Positions 8,501-16,392 of a stretch of DNA of 64,000 nucleotides are shown piece after piece. Location of the stretch: positions 26,749 to 90,748 of the forward strand of contig NZ_QTZO01000012.1 in the NCBI RefSeq assembly GCF_004025585.1. Reading direction: 5' to 3'. Under the pieces are notes generated by a model. That model was not told where the DNA came from and did no database searches. It was given only the letters and a program-made list of their open reading frames with translations. A program made the translations under genes and the position numbers. This DNA comes from Pseudodesulfovibrio sp. S3. GTDB lineage: Bacteria > Desulfobacterota > Desulfovibrionia > Desulfovibrionales > Desulfovibrionaceae. Position 1 is the stretch's first letter, and every line of letters starts with the position of its first letter.

Positions 8501-9862
8501 TCAATCCAATGTGTAGGTCGTTTCAGGGGTGCCGCGAACCATGCGCTGCGCCCATTCCACCCCTTGCATGACGGAGTGGTCCATGTTGGACACCTCGTAT
8601 TTCCAGCCGCCGAAACGGCCTCGCGAATAGATGCCCATGGCTTCCAGCCTCGGCTGGAGGACGCGGAGCGCGCCGTCGCGCTCCAGACACGGCACGGGAT
8701 AGCCGTAATCCACGGCCATCTCCCATCGGCTCAGGATGTCGTTTACCCTGTCCGCGTGCAACATGGTGGTGTTTACCAGACCCTCGATGGTCCGGTCCAT
8801 CAGTTCATCTATGTTTTCCTGCTTGTGTTTCGAAAAAGAGGATTCGCACATGAACCCGAGCTGCTCGCCGGGGCGGGCCACGTTGTTGGGGGAATAGTTG
8901 TGGAAATTGGTCACCCGGTAGAAGGGGGAATCCGGCTCGGGGTAGTACATCCAGCAGCGAGAGTTCCGTTCGGCCTGGTCGTGGATATCCAGCCCCACCC
9001 CGGCCACGTAAACCGAATTGTGCGTGAGCCTGCCTGCCGCGTTTGTCATGGCGTCGTCCTTGGCCGTGAGCCAGTCGCGAGCCAGGATGTCGATGGGCGC
9101 GGTATTGAGTAAAGTCTCATATTTCACGGTCAGTCCCGTTTCCGTGGTCGCGGTCCCGGCCTCGGCATCGATGGAGACCACGGCCTGATCATATCGTATG
9201 CGGTCTTTCACACGATCGGCCAGCCTGCGGAATATCTCGCCCGTGCCGCCGTGGAGCGGGAACTTGAAGGTGTTGTTCGGTCCCCAGGCCACGTCGTCCT
9301 GTTCTAGGATGATGTTCCGAAGCACTTTTTTGAGGTCCACCACGGACACGCGCTCGCCGATCCAGCCGAACTGCATCAGTTCGGGCGGCGTGGCCCAGAC
9401 CTTGAAATTGTAGGGGGTCATGAAGTGCCTGGCGATGCCCGTCCCGAAGATGCAGTCGATCCATTGGGCGAAGTTTTCGGGCGCAATCTCGTTCCGGTTG
9501 CCCGGCAACAACCCCTTGACGCATTCCCAGCGCGCTTCCTTGGGCAGGTGGCGGATGTTGTTCTGGAACGGGTAGGGGACCCATGTCTTGTTGGAGCGCA
9601 CCCAGGATTCGCGCTCATGCTCCAGCCGTTCGTCGCCGAGCAGGGAGTCCATGAGGTCGTCGAAATACGGGTAATGGGAAAAGACCACGTGCCCCCCGAT
9701 ATCCCAGGTAAAGCCGTGTTCGTCACGGAAACTGGAGGCCAGACCGCCCGCATGTCCGTGCCGTTCCAGTATCAGGAAGTCGTCCTGGCCCAGTTCCTTC
9801 AGGCGATGCGCTGCGCCCAACCCCGTGGGACCGGCTCCGATAATCAGGTATTTCGTTTTCAC
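8501..9862 (-). CDS. FAD-dependent amine-oxidase/protoporphyrinogen-oxidase-like protein
   Basis: A 453-residue flavoprotein. The Rossmann dinucleotide site is YLIIGAGPTGLGAAHRLKE at residues 4-22, ending in the acidic ILERHGHAGG, and the following GGHVVFSH resembles the UDP-galactopyranose-mutase/protoporphyrinogen-oxidase branch. A C-terminal RFGGWKYEVSNMDHSVMQG closes the FAD site. Homologues with this layout are usually annotated as protoporphyrinogen oxidase-like or found with polysaccharide genes; the substrate is not clear. I chose GTG 9862 over a TTG at 9895 because it begins just before the FAD motif. Confidence 0.75.
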   Translation of the reverse strand: MKTKYLIIGAGPTGLGAAHRLKELGQDDFLILERHGHAGGLASSFRDEHGFTWDIGGHVVFSHYPYFDDLMDSLLGDERLEHERESWVRSNKTWVPYPFQNNIRHLPKEARWECVKGLLPGNRNEIAPENFAQWIDCIFGTGIARHFMTPYNFKVWATPPELMQFGWIGERVSVVDLKKVLRNIILEQDDVAWGPNNTFKFPLHGGTGEIFRRLADRVKDRIRYDQAVVSIDAEAGTATTETGLTVKYETLLNTAPIDILARDWLTAKDDAMTNAAGRLTHNSVYVAGVGLDIHDQAERNSRCWMYYPEPDSPFYRVTNFHNYSPNNVARPGEQLGFMCESSFSKHKQENIDELMDRTIEGLVNTTMLHADRVNDILSRWEMAVDYGYPVPCLERDGALRVLQPRLEAMGIYSRGRFGGWKYEVSNMDHSVMQGVEWAQRMVRGTPETTYTLD

Positions 9863-9939
9863 TGTGTTCTCTCTTGCAAGGGAAGTTCTTTCCAATCCCG
9901 TTTACTTATCAAGTTTGGTGCCAGGCATGTTTTGCCCTG

Positions 9940-10191
9940 TCAAACCGGCTGGTGAAAATTGATATTCTTAAGCAGCCGCTTCTTGTCCTTGATAGCCGCC
10001 TCGTGTGCCGCCTCGCCAAAGCCCTGCGCGATCATGTCCAGCCTCACATCGGCCATATCCACGCCGAGTTCGGCCTTGATCCGCTCCGACTCGTTCATGG
10101 CGGACTGCATGATTTCCATGGCCGTGTTGTCGTCCACGCCAGCCCGTTTCATGATGTCGGCCACACAGTTATCCACTTGATACCGGGCCAT
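9940..10191 (-). CDS. Small helical protein of the prophage remnant
   Basis: An 83-residue, predominantly helical protein starting MARYQVDNCVADIMKRAG. Its ATG overlaps the stop of the upstream polyvalent protein (TAATG), so it is translationally coupled to it. No recognisable catalytic motif. Its pairing with the polyvalent protein argues that it is phage-derived. Function unknown. Confidence 0.6.
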   Translation of the reverse strand: MARYQVDNCVADIMKRAGVDDNTAMEIMQSAMNESERIKAELGVDMADVRLDMIAQGFGEAAHEAAIKDKKRLLKNINFHQPV

Positions 10192-11990
10192 TACACGCCC
10201 CCTTTGATGATGCATTCGGCAGCCACACGGAACGCCTCGGAGAGCCGTCCAGCCTGTTCGACGCCACGGTCAGCCGCCTTGAGCTCCGCCAGCTCCTGCT
10301 CGGTCACACGACCGGCAGCGGCCATGGCCTGGACCTCCTCCACGTCACGCGCAAACGCCTCGTCCGACTCCATGTCGTCCATGGGGTCGGGCAGGTCGCG
10401 CTCCGGTCGTTCGGTACGCCAGTCCAGCCGCTCGGCCGGCGGGAATTCATTGAATCGTTCGGAAAGAATGCGGGAAAGGGATTCCCCGGCTTGATCGAGA
10501 TCGGCCCCGTTGAACAAACGCACATGCGCCCTGCCGTCCGGCAGGAACTCGACGGAACCATTAGCCTTCCCGTTCACGGAAAATCGTTGCGGCCCCTTGC
10601 GCGACACGCCCGGCTGACCGTCCATGGTCCAGCGCACCGCGTCCTTGACGATCTCGGCAATGTCCTCGTCGGTCAACTCGACATCAAGCCCGCGCTCCCG
10701 CAGGAATTGCGCAAACCAGGCCTTGATCTGATCCCACATGGACCGCTCCATGTCGGTCAACTCGCCGCCCTGGACAAGTTTTTCGCCGATATGGGCCAGC
10801 ATCTCCTCGGCAGCCTCGCGCCTGTGCGCCACATTGTCGAAATTCAGCCGGTAGGCCTGCCGGATATCCTCCAAGTTCTCGGCCCCGAAATGGTCATACA
10901 CCGAATCCATCAGTGTATTGAACTTCGCATCATCCCCGATCAACCCGCGCAGCCCATGATGCACACCCTGTTCATGCATCCAGATTGCCACGGCCTGATC
11001 CACGGAATCAAAGGCATCCGCCACGATGTAGACAGACTGTCCATCGTTGACGCCGCGCACCCCGCCGACCATTTGCCGTTCCCGGTACTTTGCCTTGACG
11101 TGTTCCGGCAGCTCGGCATAGGTGTCCACCACCTTGAGCGGAGCCGCATTTTTCGCCTTGCGTTGCAACCGCTCCACAACCTTGCGCACTTCGCCCCGAT
11201 GGTGTATACTTTCATCGAAAGAGGTATCGATCTGGACGACGCTCTCACTATGTGAGGCTTGGGTTGACCCCGGGGAGCCGCCGGGCGCCAGACGCGCCTC
11301 TTTCGCTTTCACCCAGTTATCAACACCCTTGGTGCTATCCATAAACGTTGTGGTAACATACGACTTTCTGCCGTTCTTGCCAGAAACGGTCTCGACAGCA
11401 ACTGCTTGAGATATCCCACCATTATTTTTTACGAAGATATAAGATTTTCCACCGTACGTATTCTTACGGGGGTCTCCCTCTATTTTTTTATCATATCCTT
11501 CAAGGACATCCATAATTAGAGGAATAGCTTGATCGGCTTCACCCGGATGGCGTTTATAAATATGATTGACCGCGTGCGAAGTGAGTAAGACACTTCCTGT
11601 TTCATGGCTTTGACCTAGTTCAAAGAAGGAAGCCTTTCCTTTTGGGTTGTTGCGAACCTGATTGACAAACTTGCCAACCGTCGCCACATCATTACGATAC
11701 ATGGCCGCATGGAACCGAATCCCCGGCCCGTCTTCCCCGCCCACTTCGATATCCGCGATATGCCGCTTGACCCAGGTATCCGTATCCAAACCCTGCGCCG
11801 CTGCCAGCCCGTCCCACCGCGTCAGAAAGGCCTCTGCCTGCACAGAATCAAGCCCGCCATCAGCAAGTTGCTTGAACGCCTTGCCCCGGTTGAACTGCCC
11901 GGCCTCCACCACATCCTTCAGGATAGGCCCCACATCCACCGGCTTGCCGTCCGACACATCCAGTGTCGCCTTTTGCAACCCGCGCAACAC
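10191..11990 (-). CDS. Phage polyvalent protein, N-terminally truncated, nuclease-like and zincin-like domains
   Basis: A C-terminal fragment of a multi-domain phage polyvalent protein (about 599 residues from a TTG at 11990). In-frame phage-like sequence continues upstream (GAWAKHFRGETKET) to a TGA near 12060 without any ATG, so the original N-terminus is lost. Residues about 118-240 hold LLTSHAVNHIYKRHPGE and RKSYVTTTFMDS, resembling the barnase/EndoU/colicin/RelE-fold (PBECR) nuclease domains of such proteins. Residues about 337-347 are WMHEQGVHHGL, the metallopeptidase-like HEX3HH motif of polyvalent proteins. The C-terminal third is acidic and helical. Such proteins are thought to be packaged in virions and injected. 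The nuclease segment is clearly more AT-rich than its flanks. Confidence 0.65.
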   Translation of the reverse strand: MLRGLQKATLDVSDGKPVDVGPILKDVVEAGQFNRGKAFKQLADGGLDSVQAEAFLTRWDGLAAAQGLDTDTWVKRHIADIEVGGEDGPGIRFHAAMYRNDVATVGKFVNQVRNNPKGKASFFELGQSHETGSVLLTSHAVNHIYKRHPGEADQAIPLIMDVLEGYDKKIEGDPRKNTYGGKSYIFVKNNGGISQAVAVETVSGKNGRKSYVTTTFMDSTKGVDNWVKAKEARLAPGGSPGSTQASHSESVVQIDTSFDESIHHRGEVRKVVERLQRKAKNAAPLKVVDTYAELPEHVKAKYRERQMVGGVRGVNDGQSVYIVADAFDSVDQAVAIWMHEQGVHHGLRGLIGDDAKFNTLMDSVYDHFGAENLEDIRQAYRLNFDNVAHRREAAEEMLAHIGEKLVQGGELTDMERSMWDQIKAWFAQFLRERGLDVELTDEDIAEIVKDAVRWTMDGQPGVSRKGPQRFSVNGKANGSVEFLPDGRAHVRLFNGADLDQAGESLSRILSERFNEFPPAERLDWRTERPERDLPDPMDDMESDEAFARDVEEVQAMAAAGRVTEQELAELKAADRGVEQAGRLSEAFRVAAECIIKGGV

Positions 11991-12104
11991 GGTTTCCTTT
12001 GTCTCGCCTCGAAAATGCTTTGCCCAGGCTCCACCGGCCCCATGTTGAGGATAGTGGTCCTGTCAGGCAGGATAATAATCATTATAAGCCTTAGCCTCTT
12101 GCCA

Positions 12105-12123
12105 AGCGCCGGGGAGGCGCTTA
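12105..12123. other. Hairpin in the divergent prophage junction
   Basis: AAGCGCC and GGCGCTT form a 7-bp stem around GGGGA, between the broken polyvalent gene and the 85-residue zinc-ribbon gene. A further AT-rich inverted repeat (TAATAATCATTATA) lies at about 12070-12083. Either could mark the rearrangement junction or be regulatory. Confidence 0.4.
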
Positions 12124-12133
12124 CTTTATACCC

Positions 12134-12391
12134 ATGACCAGTAAATTTGATCCAGAATTGTTGTACGTGGAATGCAGCCAGTGCGGTCAACCGATCCTCT
12201 GGAAGCGTGGAATGACGACTCAACTGCTGAAGCTGGCCAACATCGACCCGTCCTCCCTTGACGAGCGGTGTGTGATCATGTCCGACGGGTGCCCTGCGTG
12301 CGTCCCGGAAATGACGACATTCACCACCCAGGTCATTCGCCTGAACCGCGAAAAGAGCGGGCAGAAGTCCAAATCGGCCATGGTCAATTAG
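12134..12391 (+). CDS. Small two-CXXC zinc-ribbon-like protein
   Basis: An 85-residue protein with a CSQC near residue 14 and a CPAC near residue 54, spaced as a zinc ribbon, and a basic C-terminus (NREKSGQKSKS). It lies alone on the plus strand between the truncated polyvalent gene and the strong terminator at 12419-12462. Possible roles are a phage regulator or a host gene at the insertion boundary; I cannot tell which. Confidence 0.6.
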   Translation: MTSKFDPELLYVECSQCGQPILWKRGMTTQLLKLANIDPSSLDERCVIMSDGCPACVPEMTTFTTQVIRLNREKSGQKSKSAMVN

Positions 12392-12418
12392 AGCCGATCT
12401 GAACAGCTTGGACGAAAG

Positions 12419-12462
12419 CGTCTGTTTTCCGGATAACACCCCGGAAAACAGGCGTTTTTTTC
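12419..12462 (+). terminator. Strong rho-independent terminator
   Basis: A 14-bp stem (5' arm ending TGTTTTCCGG, 3' arm starting CCGGAAAACA, one wobble pair) around ATAACACC, followed by seven T. It ends the transcript of the small zinc-ribbon gene and insulates the phage tail genes downstream. Confidence 0.88.
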
Positions 12463-12798
12463 TTTTCCCCGACCGTTTCCCCGAATGCTTGCCATTGTCT
12501 GATCCCGTCTGTCTGCTTTTGCTTGTCATTTGGTACCCGAACACCGACCGATTTTTCCCGGGCGCGTCTGCTCCGTCTCGCAAAATCCACGTCGGGCACT
12601 CGATAATATGTTGAATTAATGCGTTAAAATTTTTCATATTGTTCTGTCCGCAAGTCTTCTGCCCGCCATACCCCGTCAAGCTGTTTTTTTATACCCCTCA
12701 GCTCCGCTCGATAGCCGATCTCTTCCCGGCCCGAAACCCGGGGCTATGCTCTTTCGCAAATACGGGAACTGACCCCGAAAACAAGGAGCAGACGAGAA
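12463..12798. other. Intergenic region before the phage tail genes
   Basis: About 340 bases without a supported gene. The right end holds the ribosome site of the nozzle gene (AAGGAGCAGACGAG at about 12782-12795). The middle is AT-rich around 12610-12640 (TTGAATTAATGCGTTAAAAT) and may contain the tail-gene promoter. No repeat or attachment core was recognised. Confidence 0.4.
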
Positions 12799-14895
12799 AT
12801 GAGCTTAGCCACACCCGCAATCACCAATTTCACGGCAGGCGAGATCAGCCCGCGACTGGAAGGGAGGACCGATCTTTCAAAATACTACAACGGCTGCCGT
12901 ATTCTGGAGAATTTTCATGTCCATCCGCACGGCGGGGCCACCCGGCGCTCCGGGTTCCGGTTCGTGGCCGAAACCCTGAACCCGTCCAAGCCCGTCCTGT
13001 TGATACCGTTCGAATTCAGCGCCTCCGAAACCTATGTGCTGGAATTCGGCGAGGACGACCAGGGCCAGGGGCGCATGCGCGTGTTCTCCGGCCATGGGGT
13101 CGTCCTTTCGGGCGGGGAAGAGTATGTCCGTGACATTCCCTACACCTCGACCGAGTTCGACCGGATACGCCATGCCCAGTCCGCAAACACCCTGATTCTG
13201 GTCCATCCCGACCATCCCCCACGGGAGATGCTTCGTGTGGATCACGACAATTGGACCCTCAAAGAGATGGCTTTCATCGGCCAACCGGAGAATTGGAAGG
13301 CCAATAATTATCCTTCTGCCGTGGGGTTCTATGAGCAGCGGCTGGTCCTGGCCGGGACGCCGGACAGTCCGGCCACCATCTGGATGTCCCGCACCGGCGC
13401 ATTCGCCGATTTTCGTCTCAAGACCCGGGAAGTGCCCATTGACGGCTGGCGGGACCGGGAGATCAAGGACGGTAATGCGGACAGCATTCGCGACGGCAAG
13501 GCCGGGGATACCGTGGTGCTGCTGAACGGCGACGGCTTCGAGGCAAAGGACGGCCTCAAGGGACAGCATCCTGACGGGACCACCCGTTACTACAGGTACA
13601 AGGGGGCCAAGAACTACTCTGCCTCCGGTACGAACCTGACCATTACCTTTGCCGACGATCCGGCTGACAAGCAGATCGAGTCCATCTGGGATGATCGGGG
13701 TGTGTTGAATGAGGAGTACTGGGACTGTTTCGAGACAGGGGACCGAACGGATGCTCCGGCCGGGGAAGAGCCTCTGGACGACGACGGCCTTGAAGTGACC
13801 CTGTCAGGTCGTCAGGCCAACGGCATCGAGTTCATCGTTTCGCGCAGCAGCCTGTGGATCGGCACGGCGGGCGGGGAATGGACTTTGGCCGCATCGTCGA
13901 GCGAACCTTTGTCCCCGGGGAACGTCAAGGCCAACCATGAAGGCACCTGTGGTGCCTCCTCGACCAGGCCCGAGTCGGTGGGCTTCGCCACCCTCTATAT
14001 CCAGCGGGCTGGCAGAAAGATCCGCGAGATGTCCTACCGGTACGAGTCCGATGCCTATGTTTCCAGGGATTTGACCCTGTTGTCCGAGCACATCACCGAA
14101 GGCGGCCTGACCCGGCTCGCCTATGTCCAGGAACCGGATTCCATACTCTATGGGGTGCGGTCCGACGGCGTGCTCGTGGCGTTGACCTATGTGCCGGACC
14201 AGGAGGTGGCGGCCTGGTCGCGGATCATCACCGACGGCGCGGTGGAGGAGGTCACCTCCATCTACAACGATGCAAAAAAGCGTGACGAACTGTGGATCGT
14301 GGTGGCCCGGGCCGTGAACGGCGAGCAACGCCGCTACATCGAATACCTGGAAGGGGACTTCGACGGCCGCATCGAAAACGCCTTCTACGTGGACAGCGGT
14401 TTGACGTATGCCGGCGATCCTACGGATATCGTGCAGGGATTGGATCACCTGACGGGCAGGACCGTGTCAGTGCTGGCCGACGGTGCCGTGCAAAGAGACA
14501 AGGTGGTGGGCCAGGACGGAACGCTTGTCCTGGACCGGCCCGCCTCGATCATCCACGCCGGGCTTGCCTATGCTTCACGGCTGCAACCCATGCGCCTGGA
14601 CGCAGGCAGCCAGCGTGGAACCTCCCAGACCAAAAAGAAGCGCATCATCAAGGTTGCGGCCCGGTTCTACCAGACCTTGGGGGGCAGGATCGGGCCTGAC
14701 GCGGCCAATCTGGAGCCGGTCTATTCCCGCTCGCCTGCAACGCCCATGGGACAATCTCCGGGCGCGTTTGACGGCGACAAGATCGTGAATTTTCCCAAGG
14801 GCTGGGGGCGAGACGGCCTGTTGACCATCGTACAGGACCAGCCCCTGCCCATGTCCGTACTGCTCATCGTCCCGCACCTGGCGGTCAATGAATAA
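12799..14895 (+). CDS. Podovirus-type nozzle / tail tubular B-like protein
   Basis: A 698-residue structural protein. The opening NFTAGEISPRLEGRTDLSKYYNGC, with NFHVHPHGGATRRSGFRFV, is characteristic of the nozzle or tail-tubular-B group in short-tailed phages, and YEQRLVLAGTPDSPATIWMS recurs in that family. It would form the distal end of the tail tube through which DNA passes. The start has a good ribosome site (AAGGAG) and the gene is complete. It heads a five-gene plus-strand cassette. The assignment rests on motif recognition. Confidence 0.75.
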   Translation: MSLATPAITNFTAGEISPRLEGRTDLSKYYNGCRILENFHVHPHGGATRRSGFRFVAETLNPSKPVLLIPFEFSASETYVLEFGEDDQGQGRMRVFSGHGVVLSGGEEYVRDIPYTSTEFDRIRHAQSANTLILVHPDHPPREMLRVDHDNWTLKEMAFIGQPENWKANNYPSAVGFYEQRLVLAGTPDSPATIWMSRTGAFADFRLKTREVPIDGWRDREIKDGNADSIRDGKAGDTVVLLNGDGFEAKDGLKGQHPDGTTRYYRYKGAKNYSASGTNLTITFADDPADKQIESIWDDRGVLNEEYWDCFETGDRTDAPAGEEPLDDDGLEVTLSGRQANGIEFIVSRSSLWIGTAGGEWTLAASSSEPLSPGNVKANHEGTCGASSTRPESVGFATLYIQRAGRKIREMSYRYESDAYVSRDLTLLSEHITEGGLTRLAYVQEPDSILYGVRSDGVLVALTYVPDQEVAAWSRIITDGAVEEVTSIYNDAKKRDELWIVVARAVNGEQRRYIEYLEGDFDGRIENAFYVDSGLTYAGDPTDIVQGLDHLTGRTVSVLADGAVQRDKVVGQDGTLVLDRPASIIHAGLAYASRLQPMRLDAGSQRGTSQTKKKRIIKVAARFYQTLGGRIGPDAANLEPVYSRSPATPMGQSPGAFDGDKIVNFPKGWGRDGLLTIVQDQPLPMSVLLIVPHLAVNE

Positions 14896-14930
14896 CCGGA
14901 TAAACCATTTAAATAAAAAGAGGAATAATC

Positions 14931-15392
14931 ATGGGAACCAATTCCACGCAGCCGCTGGATACCCTGGAGCAGGGATTCGGTCTGTTCAACGATTTTCAGC
15001 AGCGCATCAACAGCCGGTCAAAAGGCGAAAATTCGGTTCAGGCACGGCTTTGGGAGACCGAAGCCAAAGGCGATGCGCATGACATCCGGCAAAAGGCCGT
15101 CAAGGATGGCGAGGCCCTTCGCGAAGAACGGGAAAAGACTCGGTCCGGCCACAACACGGACTGGGGCGGCTCAAACCTGGCCATGTCCGGCTCCAAGAAG
15201 CTCATTCGGGATGCAGAGCGCATTCAGGACAGGCAGGACGAGGAGGACGTGCTTTTCCAGGGTGAGATGGGTGCGCGCGGGGTGTTGGACGACGCCCGGC
15301 ACAGGTCGAACCTGTTGCGTATCAATTCCGGTCTGTCTGCGGATCGATCCACCCTGTCCCTGGGGTCCAAAATCTACGGAACAAGGAGCTAG
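14931..15392 (+). CDS. Phage structural/accessory protein, unknown
   Basis: A 153-residue, highly charged, glutamate- and arginine-rich helical protein (for example REEREKTRSGHN). The start follows AAGAGGAATAATC. It lies between the nozzle and the tail-fibre gene, a position where short-tailed phages carry internal virion or tail-completion proteins. No motif was recognised. Confidence 0.65.
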   Translation: MGTNSTQPLDTLEQGFGLFNDFQQRINSRSKGENSVQARLWETEAKGDAHDIRQKAVKDGEALREEREKTRSGHNTDWGGSNLAMSGSKKLIRDAERIQDRQDEEDVLFQGEMGARGVLDDARHRSNLLRINSGLSADRSTLSLGSKIYGTRS

Positions 15393-15394
15393 GC

Positions 15395-16390
15395 ATGACC
15401 CTGTCTTCCACTGAATCGAAAACCATTTATGGCGGCAACGGCTCCACTTCGGCATTTGCCATCCCGTTCATGTTCCTGTGCAATGACGACATCCAGGTGG
15501 TGCTCATCAATGTCGAGGATGTCGAATCCGTGCAATTCCAAGGAACCGACTACCAACTCACCGGGGCCGGGGAACAGACCGGAGGGGTGTGCACCATGAC
15601 CGTGCCGCCTGAAGTCGGACAAACCCTGGTCATCCGTCGTGAACCGGCTATTGTACAGGAAGTGGACTATGTGGAGAACGATGCCTTTCCGGCTGCCACC
15701 CACGAGGCCGCCCTGGACAAGTTGACCATGATCTGCCAGACACTGGCCGAAAAACTGGATCGGACCATTTCTTTCCGCGTGTCCTCGGCGGTCACGGGCG
15801 TCACCTTGCCCGATCCGAGCGCCGACAAGATGCTGGGATGGGACAGTGCCGGAAACAAGCTGGTGAACCGAAACCTCGTGGCCCTCGGCTCCGTTCCCAC
15901 TCCCGTTCCCATCAGTCAGGGCGGCACCGACGCGGACAACCCCACCGAAGCCCTGTTCAACCTGGGGTTCGGCTCGGCCGGGCTGACCGTGGCGGGGTGC
16001 GAGGAAAACAGCGAGGTCGTTGCCGCCATCGGTGCCCAACCGGCTGATGCGGACATTCTCAAGGCGGATACCGCCGACCTGCTTCGGGCCGTGTATGGAG
16101 ACGAGGCGCAGGCGCACATCGGCACGGACCTGTCCAACCTGACCGTGGCCCGCAATAATGTCGCATGGACCTTGACCGCGGACAGCGCGTTCAGCGAGGT
16201 GGCCCTGCCCTATGACGGCACCTATGTCTTTCACGTCTATCCGGCCGGTAACGCCTTGACCCTTGCCGCCGCGTACAAGACCGACGGCAACCTGCCCGAT
16301 CCTGATCCCGCTGCCGGAGAAATCCGTATTGCGGTGGAGCAATACAATTCGCGCAAGACCATCGTGAACTTGCAGAACATGGAGGCGTAA
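15395..16390 (+). CDS. Tail fibre protein with T7-gp17-like N-terminus
   Basis: A 331-residue protein whose first 120 residues match the N-terminal adaptor of T7-like tail fibres and tailspikes: YGGNGSTSAFAIPFMFL, then a series of beta-strand-rich turns ending TLVIRREP. The rest is a repetitive glycine/alanine/aspartate-rich shaft. It would anchor the fibre to the tail tube, with the following gene supplying the receptor-binding part. ATG at 15395 follows AAGGAGCTAGGC. Confidence 0.75.
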   Translation: MTLSSTESKTIYGGNGSTSAFAIPFMFLCNDDIQVVLINVEDVESVQFQGTDYQLTGAGEQTGGVCTMTVPPEVGQTLVIRREPAIVQEVDYVENDAFPAATHEAALDKLTMICQTLAEKLDRTISFRVSSAVTGVTLPDPSADKMLGWDSAGNKLVNRNLVALGSVPTPVPISQGGTDADNPTEALFNLGFGSAGLTVAGCEENSEVVAAIGAQPADADILKADTADLLRAVYGDEAQAHIGTDLSNLTVARNNVAWTLTADSAFSEVALPYDGTYVFHVYPAGNALTLAAAYKTDGNLPDPDPAAGEIRIAVEQYNSRKTIVNLQNMEA

Positions 16391-16392
16391 CC

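Noticed and set aside
12070..12083. TAATAATCATTATA as prophage attachment core
   Set aside because: No matching copy was found near 18.9 kb, the other apparent edge, so it cannot be supported as an att site.
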